Positions 1 through 7,557 of a DNA stretch of 64,000 bases are shown piece after piece (within the stretch, counting starts at the first letter, position 1; each line of letters begins with the position of its first letter). A program made the translations under genes and the position numbers. A model generated the notes under the pieces. The model was given only the letters and a program-made list of their open reading frames with translations, was not told the DNA's origin and did not search any database. The DNA lies in contig NZ_SMLH01000001.1 of the NCBI RefSeq assembly GCF_004349315.1, forward strand, positions 124,001 to 188,000, in the 5' to 3' direction. The DNA is from Flavobacterium ranwuense. GTDB lineage: Bacteria; Bacteroidota; Bacteroidia; Flavobacteriales; Flavobacteriaceae.

Positions 1-515
1 AACTTTCAATTGATAAAAGAGGCTCTGGGATTGTAATTCGATTTCTATATATAAGAAATGGCAACATCCATACACACCCTTTCCTTTAGAGAATGTTAAG
101 AACTGTACTAATTTGTCGCATATAGACATAGCCTTGACACTATTAACACAGCTTGCATATAGAGAGGCGCATTTACAAAAATTAAAAGGGCTTATTCCAC
201 GAGCATCAAAACATTGTTGTATTACAACAAGTGTCGATGCTATTGTTCAATTACACTTTTACCACACCATCATTTCACATAACCCTTTTGCAAAAATGCA
301 ATTTTAACTTCCGTAAAATATATTTTGTAAACAAAATGATTTCAAAACCAAACTAAGACCTTCAGGAAAGTCTTTATTTTGAAAGTCATAAAATTTATCA
401 AACACACATAGTTTTCTCAATAAAAATGCACCTTTCATAAAATTAAACCAATTTTATTAGATAATTCTCTTTTATATAGTTGCTAAATTACTATATTTAT
501 GCAAAATTTATATAT
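1..515. other. Non-coding stretch at the window edge
   Basis: No convincing gene is visible here. A 64-codon frame at 113-307 starts with TTG, has no recognisable motif and a composition unlike the neighbouring proteins, so it is not called. The only structure seen is a 17-base perfect palindrome at 214-230 (TTGTTGT-ATT-ACAACAA), which could be a regulator site or chance in AT-rich DNA. The stretch probably holds the upstream control region of the gene at 516. Confidence 0.5.
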
Positions 516-935
516 ATGGAACTTTTAACGTGTCCGAAATGCCAAAATACCCACATCATAAAAAGCGGGATAATCAACAGTAAACAAAGGTACTTATGCA
601 AAAAATGCAATTATTTTTTTACGGTTAATAAAATTGGCAAAAAGATCGATGATTACTATGTTACCAAAGCATTACAACTATATCTCGAAGGATTGAGTTT
701 TCGTGAAATAGAGCGAATTATAGGGGTTTCCCACGTCACAGTAAGCAACTGGGTAAAGACCTTCAATATAAAAAAACCGTCTCACGCCAACTACCATCCT
801 ACTTACAAGATTTTTAGTCACTTAGAGCTGGTAGAATATTTAAAAAACAAACAATTACTCTCTGGTGCAGGTATGATAATAACCGAACTTGGCGATAAGT
901 TTATGCTCATAAAGTGGGAGCGCTTCAAAGATTAA
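516..935 (+). CDS. Zinc-ribbon/HTH DNA-binding protein related to the IS1 transposase N-terminus
   Basis: The product is a 139-residue probable DNA-binding protein. Cysteines 6, 9, 28 and 31 form a CPxC...CxxC zinc ribbon with the K-x-G-x-x-x-x-x-x-Q-R-Y spacing typical of IS1 InsA-like proteins. Residues about 51-80 form a helix-turn-helix (YLEGLSFREIERIIGVSHVT). No DDE catalytic domain follows and no inverted repeats flank the gene, so it is not a working transposase. The C-terminal 60 residues are unfamiliar. A TTG at 480 would extend the frame by 12 hydrophobic residues; the ATG at 516 is preferred because it puts the zinc ribbon at the usual distance from the N-terminus. It stands 101 bases upstream of the porin, in the same direction as the carboxylate genes, so a regulatory role there is a reasonable inference but unproven. 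Confidence 0.75.
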   Translation: MELLTCPKCQNTHIIKSGIINSKQRYLCKKCNYFFTVNKIGKKIDDYYVTKALQLYLEGLSFREIERIIGVSHVTVSNWVKTFNIKKPSHANYHPTYKIFSHLELVEYLKNKQLLSGAGMIITELGDKFMLIKWERFKD

Positions 936-1036
936 CTATATACATTTACACATAAATATACCTAACTTTTTTTTTAGAATAAAATAATAGAATTTGGCGC
1001 TTTATTAACCAACCATTTAACAACCAAATCTTATTT

Positions 1037-2416
1037 ATGAAAAAAATATTTTTTATAGCGGCAATACTCTTATTGTCCCTAAAAGGTTTTTCACAAGGCT
1101 CCACCGATTATGGTAGCGGAATGAAATTCAATTTGAACGAAGATGGTTCAAAGTACATGCGCTTCATTGCTTGGAACCAAATATGGTTTCGTTCCAGCCA
1201 AATGAATCCAGGAACAATGATTGGAGGCGAATCGGCTTCAACTGGAACAGATATCGGAAACAGACGTTTGCGTTTTCTGGCGTATTCTCAAATATCTAAA
1301 CGATATATGATTGTGACACACTTTGGTATCAACAACCAAACCTTTACAAATGGGGGTGCTGCTGGAACTACAGGAACCGGCGGGTACGGAGCCGGAAAAA
1401 AACCAGGAATATTTTTCCACGATGCATGGAACGAATACGCCTTAGTTTTACCTGAAAAAGACAAAAAATTCAGTTTGACTATGGGTGGCGGATTGCATTA
1501 CTACATGGGATTATCCAGAGCAACAATGGCCTCTACATTAAACTTTCTAACAATTGATGCTCCAATTTTTAACTGGCCGTTAATTGAAAACTCCGATCAG
1601 TTTGCCCGACAAATGGGCTTATTTGCCAAAGGTAAATATGGTAAACTAGAATACCGTGTGAGCTACAACAAACCTTTTGCAACCAACTTAGTCCCTACGA
1701 ATGTAACTTCAGCTGATAATGCTGTAGCAGTAGACAATAGTGGAAATACAAAGTGGTCCAAAGCGGGTTATTTCGAATACCAGTTTTTAGATCAAGAAGC
1801 CAATGTACTGCCTTACAAAGTAGGAAGCTACCTTGGAACTAAAAAAGTATTCAATATTGGCGCTGGTTTTTACACTGCGCCTGACGCAACTAAATCTTCT
1901 GTTAACAATACTATCAGTAAACACAACATCAATCTTTTTGCAGCGGATGTTTTTCTTGATTTGCCTGTTGGAAAAAAAGAAAACAAAATGGCCGTAACAG
2001 CATACAGTGTTTATTACGACTATGATTTTGGTCCAAATTATTTACGCAACGTAGCTATCATGAACATTGGTTCTGCTGACCCTAGCTTCACTGGAAATAG
2101 AGCAATGGCCGGTCCTGGAAATGCACAAGCTACGATTGGATCAGGTAATATTTGGTACACACAAGCCGGAATTTTATTGCCCAACAAAGCAGTCAAACCT
2201 AAACTACGCGTACAACCATTTGGAGCTTTTACCTACAAAAATTTTGATGCTTTAGATAAATCAAGTACTCAATTTGATCTGGGGACGAACTTCTTCTTGG
2301 ATGGACAACACGCCAAAATCACAGCACAATATTCAACCAGACCCGTTTACACTACTCCATCTAATATCTCAGGATCAAAAGGAGAATTCATTGTACAACT
2401 ACAAATCTATCTATAA
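1037..2416 (+). CDS. Outer-membrane porin-like beta-barrel protein
   Basis: The 459-residue protein has a signal peptide (MKKIFFIAAILLLSLKGFSQ, cleavage after about residue 20). The rest alternates short amphipathic strands with glycine- and asparagine-rich loops and ends in a hydrophobic strand closing with tyrosine-leucine, as expected of an outer-membrane barrel. The RRLRF segment near residue 75 recalls OprO/OprP-type porins. It probably admits small anions or short-chain organic acids to the periplasm. The MFS gene follows 23 bases later, and the kinase and acyl-CoA ligases beyond it support carboxylate uptake. The actual substrate cannot be read from the sequence. Confidence 0.75.
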   Translation: MKKIFFIAAILLLSLKGFSQGSTDYGSGMKFNLNEDGSKYMRFIAWNQIWFRSSQMNPGTMIGGESASTGTDIGNRRLRFLAYSQISKRYMIVTHFGINNQTFTNGGAAGTTGTGGYGAGKKPGIFFHDAWNEYALVLPEKDKKFSLTMGGGLHYYMGLSRATMASTLNFLTIDAPIFNWPLIENSDQFARQMGLFAKGKYGKLEYRVSYNKPFATNLVPTNVTSADNAVAVDNSGNTKWSKAGYFEYQFLDQEANVLPYKVGSYLGTKKVFNIGAGFYTAPDATKSSVNNTISKHNINLFAADVFLDLPVGKKENKMAVTAYSVYYDYDFGPNYLRNVAIMNIGSADPSFTGNRAMAGPGNAQATIGSGNIWYTQAGILLPNKAVKPKLRVQPFGAFTYKNFDALDKSSTQFDLGTNFFLDGQHAKITAQYSTRPVYTTPSNISGSKGEFIVQLQIYL

Positions 2417-2439
2417 ACTAATTTTAAAAGTATAATTAT

Positions 2440-3975
2440 ATGAGTACTAAATCAACAAAAGGAATTTGGAAAGTCATCTCGGCCTCCTCAATGGGCACAA
2501 TGATCGAATGGTATGATTTCTACATCTTTGGAAGTTTGGCAGTTGTAATTTCAACCAAATTTTTTCCGTCAGACAATCCTACTGCAGCTTTCTTATCTAC
2601 ATTGGCAACATTCGCAGCTGGGTTTGTAGTGCGTCCGTTTGGAGCCCTTTTCTTCGGAAGATTAGGCGATTTAATTGGGAGGAAATACACCTTCATGGTC
2701 ACTTTATTGTTAATGGGAGGAGCCACGTTCTTGATTGGTTGTATTCCGAGCTATGAAACCATTGGGTTTATGGCACCTTTATTAGTCTTAATTCTTCGTT
2801 TGCTTCAGGGTCTTGCGCTGGGTGGCGAATATGGCGGAGCCGCAACGTATGTGGCCGAGCACGCACCAGTGGGACAAAGAGGGTATTGGACTTCTTGGAT
2901 ACAAACTACTGCAACTGTTGGATTATTTATTTCTTTGATGGTTATTTTAGCCACAAGAAATATTCTTACTCCGGAACAGTTTGACGCATGGGGATGGAGA
3001 GTTCCGTTTTGGGTTTCTATTATCATGGTATTTGTTTCGTATTTGATTCGAAAAAACATGGATGAATCTCCTGTTTTCGCTAAAGCAAAAGCGGAAGGAA
3101 AAACAAGTACGAATCCATTGAAAGAAAGTTTTGGAAACCGTTACAATTTGAAATTTGTCTTGTTAGCTTTATTTGGAGCCACAATGGGTCAAGGAGTTGT
3201 TTGGTATACTGGTCAATTTTACGCTATGAATTTCATGAAAACGGTAATGTCTATTGACTCATCACAAGTCGATACTTTACTTGGAATTGCATTAATCCTT
3301 GGCACACCATTTTTTATCCTTTTTGGTTGGTTGAGTGATAAGGTAGGGAGAAAATACATTATGATGGGCGGAATGTTACTAGCTATCCTATTATACAGAC
3401 CTATTTACAAAAGCATGTACGAAACCACATCAGTAGCAAATAAAACTGAAATGGTAGAAAAAACGACTCTAGTTGCTGAGTTGAAAGAAAACAAAAAGCA
3501 AACGATGGACTCTATCTACACTACAAACAAAGAGTTTGCAGATGGAACTACTTTGCTGGAAGTGAAAACCGTATCTTTAGAGAATGGCAAAGCTATGGTT
3601 GTAGATGGCAAAGCAAAAGTTGAAACCAAAACAACAATTAAAATCAACACTGCCGATAAATGGGCTTTAATCTTTTTAGTATTCATACAAGTATTATTTG
3701 TAACTATGGTTTACGGGCCAATTGCAGCATTCTTAGTTGAAATGTTCCCAGTTAAAATTAGATATACTTCTATGTCATTGCCATATCACGTAGGAAATGG
3801 AATTTTTGGGGGATTACTTCCTGCTATTTCAACTTATTTTGTTATCAATGCAAAAGAAGCAGGGAATCCAGAATTTTATCTCGAAGGGCTATGGTATCCT
3901 ATAGTTATTGCTTCAATCTGTTTTGTGATTGGAATGGTTTACATTAAAAATAAAGACAAAAACACTCACATTTAA
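2440..3975 (+). CDS. MFS transporter, metabolite:H+ symporter (MHS/ProP-like) type
   Basis: This 511-residue inner-membrane protein has about 12 predicted membrane segments. It carries the motif GRLGDLIGRKY between segments 2 and 3 and the matching GWLSDKVGRKY in the second half, both hallmarks of the major facilitator superfamily. The opening MGTMIEWYDFYIFG is characteristic of the metabolite:H+ symporter branch (ProP, ShiA, KgtP relatives). A hydrophilic insertion of about 80 residues (roughly 326-405), rich in Lys, Glu and Thr, lies in the second half where family members normally have a short loop. The position between a porin and acetate/propionate-activating enzymes suggests a small monocarboxylate as substrate. 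Confidence 0.88.
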   Translation: MSTKSTKGIWKVISASSMGTMIEWYDFYIFGSLAVVISTKFFPSDNPTAAFLSTLATFAAGFVVRPFGALFFGRLGDLIGRKYTFMVTLLLMGGATFLIGCIPSYETIGFMAPLLVLILRLLQGLALGGEYGGAATYVAEHAPVGQRGYWTSWIQTTATVGLFISLMVILATRNILTPEQFDAWGWRVPFWVSIIMVFVSYLIRKNMDESPVFAKAKAEGKTSTNPLKESFGNRYNLKFVLLALFGATMGQGVVWYTGQFYAMNFMKTVMSIDSSQVDTLLGIALILGTPFFILFGWLSDKVGRKYIMMGGMLLAILLYRPIYKSMYETTSVANKTEMVEKTTLVAELKENKKQTMDSIYTTNKEFADGTTLLEVKTVSLENGKAMVVDGKAKVETKTTIKINTADKWALIFLVFIQVLFVTMVYGPIAAFLVEMFPVKIRYTSMSLPYHVGNGIFGGLLPAISTYFVINAKEAGNPEFYLEGLWYPIVIASICFVIGMVYIKNKDKNTHI

Positions 3976-3985
3976 AAAAACAACT

Positions 3986-4213
3986 ATGAATCAAATAAAA
4001 AGAATTTTAGGATTAGTTTGGATAGCATTAGCAGTTGCTGCAGCCTATTTTTGCATCTTTACTTTTGGATTACCAAAATTTATGTCAGGCAAACAAGAGG
4101 ATTTAGTATTTGGAATTATTATCCTGTTCATACTCACACCATTAATCGTTCTAGGATTAGGCACCTTTGGGTATTATGCCTTGATGGGAGATTACGATGA
4201 AAAAAACAATTAA
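3986..4213 (+). CDS. Small two-helix membrane protein, transporter-linked
   Basis: The 75-residue protein has two membrane helices (about residues 8-27 and 40-64) and a charged, Asp/Lys-rich C-terminus. The ATG at 3986 follows the transporter stop by 10 bases. An upstream in-frame start at 3929 would overlap the transporter and add a charged leader, so it is rejected. Small proteins of this type are often found beside MHS transporters in Flavobacteria and may be accessory subunits, but no function is known to me. Co-transcription with the porin and transporter is likely because a strong terminator follows directly. Confidence 0.7.
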   Translation: MNQIKRILGLVWIALAVAAAYFCIFTFGLPKFMSGKQEDLVFGIIILFILTPLIVLGLGTFGYYALMGDYDEKNN

Positions 4214-4230
4214 TTAAATCAATACCAAAA

Positions 4231-4274
4231 AAACAATCTCTACATTCATTTGTAGAGATTGTTTATTTTTTTTT
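4231..4274 (+). terminator. Strong intrinsic terminator inside the carboxylate cluster
   Basis: A perfect 14-bp stem (4231-4244 with 4251-4264, loop TTCATT) is followed by a T-rich tract to 4274. It should end the porin-transporter transcript. The next start codon is only three bases beyond the T-tract. Confidence 0.88.
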
Positions 4275-4277
4275 ACA

Positions 4278-4472
4278 ATGAAAAAAAGACATGAACAAAA
4301 GCTGGTTATTCTTTCAGTGCTAATTCTATTAGGATTGAACATTCCACTTTTGCTATTATTTGACAGTTCCAAACCTCTTTTTGGTTTCCCAATAATATAC
4401 CTCTACATTTTTTCGGCATGGCTGTTTTCAATTGCTATTACCTACATAATCATAAAAAGGTATTATGAATAG
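4278..4472 (+). CDS. Small two-helix membrane protein before the symporter-kinase
   Basis: The 64-residue protein has a basic start (MKKRHEQK) and two hydrophobic helices (about 9-29 and 37-58). It overlaps the start of the symporter-kinase gene by 8 bases, a spacing that usually means translational coupling. The layout resembles the short DUF3311-like partners found next to sodium:solute symporters, though I cannot confirm the family from this sequence. Its start codon lies just beyond a strong terminator, so its mRNA must come from read-through or a start site inside the hairpin region. Confidence 0.65.
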   Translation: MKKRHEQKLVILSVLILLGLNIPLLLLFDSSKPLFGFPIIYLYIFSAWLFSIAITYIIIKRYYE

Positions 4473-7170
4473 TATATGGCTTTTATTGATTTTGGCACTC
4501 TATGTCTCGATTCTATTTTACATAGCGCATTGGTCCGAAAAAAGGAAACACTCTAAATGGACAAACAATCCTTATATCTATTCCTTCTCATTAGCTGTTT
4601 ATTGTACTGCCTGGACCTACTATGGTAGCATAGGTGTAGCTGCAGAAACAGGATTGGGTTATTTGCCTATTTATTTAGGGCCCATAATTATTATACCCAC
4701 CTGGATGATAATCCTGAAGAGAATTATCCGAATTTCGAGAGTAAATAAAATCTCAAGTATTGCAGATTTTATTTCTTTACGATACGGAAACAGCAGATTT
4801 CTAGGAGCATTAGTAACTATGGTTTGTGTTTTTGGAATAGTCCCTTATATTTCTTTACAACTAAAATCGATTTCAGACACTTTTCATATTGTTAGTAAAA
4901 CCCAATCGAGCGAAAATATTTTTACAGATACTACTACTTACGTTTGTATTGCATTAGCATTATTTGCTTCGTATTATGGGACACGTTATGTAGACGCTTC
5001 CGAAAAAAGGCGCGGAATCGTAACTGCTGTGGCAATGGAATCCATCTTAAAGCTAGTTTTCTTTGTAATGATTGGTATCTACGTAACTTTCTTTGTATTT
5101 GATGGATTTGACGATATCTATCAAAAAGCGGCCGTACTTGAAAATTTCGACAAAAAGAATACTATTGGCGGCATCACTAAAGGAATTAACTGGTTTTTTC
5201 TTTGTGTGCTGTCCATGTTTGCCATTTTTCTTTTGCCTAGACAGTTTCACACTGCCATTGTTGAAAATAATAAAGAAAGCCATATCCGAACAGCAATGTG
5301 GCTTTTTCCTCTGTATTTATTGCTTTTTAACATTTTTGTTTTCCCAATTGCCTGGGGAGGAAATATTCTTTTTGAGGGACAAGGACTCAATTCAGACACG
5401 TATTCTTTATTGATCCCACAATATTTCAACAATAATACACTAACCGTTTTAGTGTTTCTAGGCGGGTTTTCGGCAGCCATATCCATGATTATCGTTTCCT
5501 CGATTGCACTGGCAACCATGCTGAGTAACAACTTATTAATTCCTTATGGATTCATTGGTTCGCTACAAAATTATTCACAAGAAAAAAACAACAAACGAAT
5601 CTTGATTAGCAGAAAAATAGGAATTTTTTCACTCATTATTTTGGCATATGCCATATACCGGATTTTCATTCTCGACTATTCTTTGGTTTCCATAGGACTG
5701 GTTGCCTTTGTAGTTATAGCGCAATTAGCCCCTTCTTTTTTTGGCGCCATATTCTGGAAAAGAGGTTCAAAAAACGGTGCTGTAACTGGAATTATTCTTG
5801 GTTTTTTAACTTGTTTTTATACGCTTTTAATTCCCTACGCCGTTGGGATTACTGAATCAACAAGCCTGTTCATTCAAGAAGGACCTTGGGGAATTGAATT
5901 ACTAAAACCTTTTCAACTTTTTGGATTGGATTATTTAGAACCCATACCACATGCTGTTTTTTGGAGTTTATTAATCAATTTGATGAGTTATTTGGCCGTT
6001 TCCGTAAGTTTCAAAGGAAATTACAGAGAACGCAATTATGCCGAAATGTTTGTAGATATTGACAAATACATTACCAATCACGAAAATGCTTTTGTATGGA
6101 AAGGAACGGCTTACATTTCCGATATTCAAAAAGTGTTGCAACGATTTCTAGGCGAAGAAAGAACAAAACGAGCGCTTACTATTTTCAATTTAAAATACAA
6201 TATTGATAAAAATATCACTACCGCTGACGCCCGATTTATAAAATTTGCCGAAAATTTATTGACGGGACACATTGGTACGGCTTCCGCCAAAATATTAATC
6301 TCGAGCGTAGTCAAAGAAGATAAAATTAGTTTACCCGAAGTGTTGCGAATTTTGGAGGAATCCAAAGAAAATATCATTATCAACAAGAAGTTGACAGACA
6401 CTTCGAATGAATTAAAAAAAATATCCGAACAGTTAAAAAATGCCAATCAGGAACTGGTCAACAAAGACATTCAAAAAGATGAATTTCTGGACACGGTTAC
6501 CCATGAATTGAGAACCCCGATTACGGCTATTCGTGCCGCAAGTGAAATTCTTCACGATGATGATGACATTCCGGAAGAACTGAGAAAACAGTTTTTACAA
6601 AACATCATATCCGAGTCAGATCGTTTGAACCGTTTGATTGATAAAATTCTGGATTTAGAAAAATTTGAAACCGGAAAACAAAAAATTTATTTGTCTAAAA
6701 ACAACATTACAAAAACCATTAAAAACACGTTAGATTCCTTGAATCAATTGATTAAAAACAAAAATATAAATGTTGAATTCGACACTTCGAACAAAGAAAT
6801 AAGAGCTTTTTATGATGAAGAACGAATTATCCAAGTGATTCATAATTTATTGTCGAATGCAATAAAATTTTGTTCGGAAACTAATGGAAAAATAGTCCTT
6901 ACAATCCTTGAAAATGAAACCAATATTGAAGTCAAAATTCACAACAACGGTAAAATAATTAAAAAAGAAGATGCCGAAGCGATTTTTGATAAATTCTATC
7001 AGTCCAGAAATCAAAATATTAAAAAACCAATAGGAAGTGGATTAGGTTTAGCTATTTGCAAACAAATAATTGAACATCATAAAGGTAAAATTTGGGCAGA
7101 AGAAAATATCGCGGAGGGAGCCACTTTTATCTTTAGGCTGCCCAACTATAATACAACCGTAAACAGTTAA
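4465..7170 (+). CDS. Sodium:solute symporter-linked sensor histidine kinase (CbrA/CrbS-like)
   Basis: The 901-residue protein joins a transporter to a kinase. Residues about 1-530 form a 12-13 helix sodium:solute symporter (SLC5) domain. Residues about 555-640 match the STAC linker of such kinases (ENLLTGHIGTASAK... LPEVLRILEES). A coiled segment leads to the dimerisation domain with phospho-acceptor His680 (THELRTP). The ATP-binding domain has an N box (HNLLSNAIKF, Asn794 and Asn798) and an intact GSGLGLAIC G2 box. The G1 box reads HNNGK (Asn827) instead of D-x-G. Known relatives CbrA and CrbS sense carbon source or acetate and control acs. The receiver gene begins 3 bases after the stop, and two acyl-CoA synthetases follow, so acetate or propionate sensing is inferred. 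Confidence 0.9.
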   Translation: MNSIWLLLILALYVSILFYIAHWSEKRKHSKWTNNPYIYSFSLAVYCTAWTYYGSIGVAAETGLGYLPIYLGPIIIIPTWMIILKRIIRISRVNKISSIADFISLRYGNSRFLGALVTMVCVFGIVPYISLQLKSISDTFHIVSKTQSSENIFTDTTTYVCIALALFASYYGTRYVDASEKRRGIVTAVAMESILKLVFFVMIGIYVTFFVFDGFDDIYQKAAVLENFDKKNTIGGITKGINWFFLCVLSMFAIFLLPRQFHTAIVENNKESHIRTAMWLFPLYLLLFNIFVFPIAWGGNILFEGQGLNSDTYSLLIPQYFNNNTLTVLVFLGGFSAAISMIIVSSIALATMLSNNLLIPYGFIGSLQNYSQEKNNKRILISRKIGIFSLIILAYAIYRIFILDYSLVSIGLVAFVVIAQLAPSFFGAIFWKRGSKNGAVTGIILGFLTCFYTLLIPYAVGITESTSLFIQEGPWGIELLKPFQLFGLDYLEPIPHAVFWSLLINLMSYLAVSVSFKGNYRERNYAEMFVDIDKYITNHENAFVWKGTAYISDIQKVLQRFLGEERTKRALTIFNLKYNIDKNITTADARFIKFAENLLTGHIGTASAKILISSVVKEDKISLPEVLRILEESKENIIINKKLTDTSNELKKISEQLKNANQELVNKDIQKDEFLDTVTHELRTPITAIRAASEILHDDDDIPEELRKQFLQNIISESDRLNRLIDKILDLEKFETGKQKIYLSKNNITKTIKNTLDSLNQLIKNKNINVEFDTSNKEIRAFYDEERIIQVIHNLLSNAIKFCSETNGKIVLTILENETNIEVKIHNNGKIIKKEDAEAIFDKFYQSRNQNIKKPIGSGLGLAICKQIIEHHKGKIWAEENIAEGATFIFRLPNYNTTVNS

Positions 7171-7173
7171 AAA

Positions 7174-7557
7174 ATGAAGAAAATTTTAATAGTAGATGAC
7201 GAGCCAAACATTGTAATGTCACTGGAATATACTTTCAAAAAAAACAATTTTGAAGTTTTCATAGCACGAGATGGTCAAGAAGCATTAGATATTTTGAAAA
7301 ACCAACTACCCGATGTGATTATTCTGGATGTGATGATGCCCATGGTTGACGGTTTTGCCACATTGGAACAGATAAAAAAAGACGAACGACTGCGGCATTG
7401 CAAAGTCATTTTCCTATCGGCAAAAAACAAAGAAAAAGACATTGAAAAAGGACTTTCATTAGGCGCCAATTTATATGTGGTCAAACCCTTTTCAATCAAA
7501 AAATTAGTAGAACAAGTACAGGATTTAATTCATCAAGGAACCCATTCAACACCATGA
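7174..7557 (+). CDS. Single-domain response regulator (CheY-like)
   Basis: The 127-residue protein is only a receiver domain. The acidic pair Asp8/Asp9, phospho-acceptor Asp52 (ILDVMMP), Ser82 in the Thr/Ser position and Lys104 (VVKPFS) are all present, so phosphorylation should work. There is no DNA-binding or enzymatic output domain; the frame ends about 20 residues after Lys104. It sits 3 bases behind the symporter-kinase and overlaps the following ligase by 4 bases (ATGA), marking it as the cognate partner and as co-translated with the ligase. In CrbS/CrbR systems the regulator carries a LuxR-type DNA-binding domain, so here the signal must pass to another protein. Confidence 0.9.
   Translation: MKKILIVDDEPNIVMSLEYTFKKNNFEVFIARDGQEALDILKNQLPDVIILDVMMPMVDGFATLEQIKKDERLRHCKVIFLSAKNKEKDIEKGLSLGANLYVVKPFSIKKLVEQVQDLIHQGTHSTP

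Noticed and set aside
113..307. 64-codon open frame at the window start
   Set aside because: It begins with TTG, has no motif or signal, an unusual mix of His, Thr and Cys, and no promoter or Shine-Dalgarno-like lead; most likely a chance frame.
480..935. Complete IS1 insertion sequence
   Set aside because: Only the DNA-binding half is present. No DDE transposase frame, frameshift site or terminal inverted repeats can be seen.
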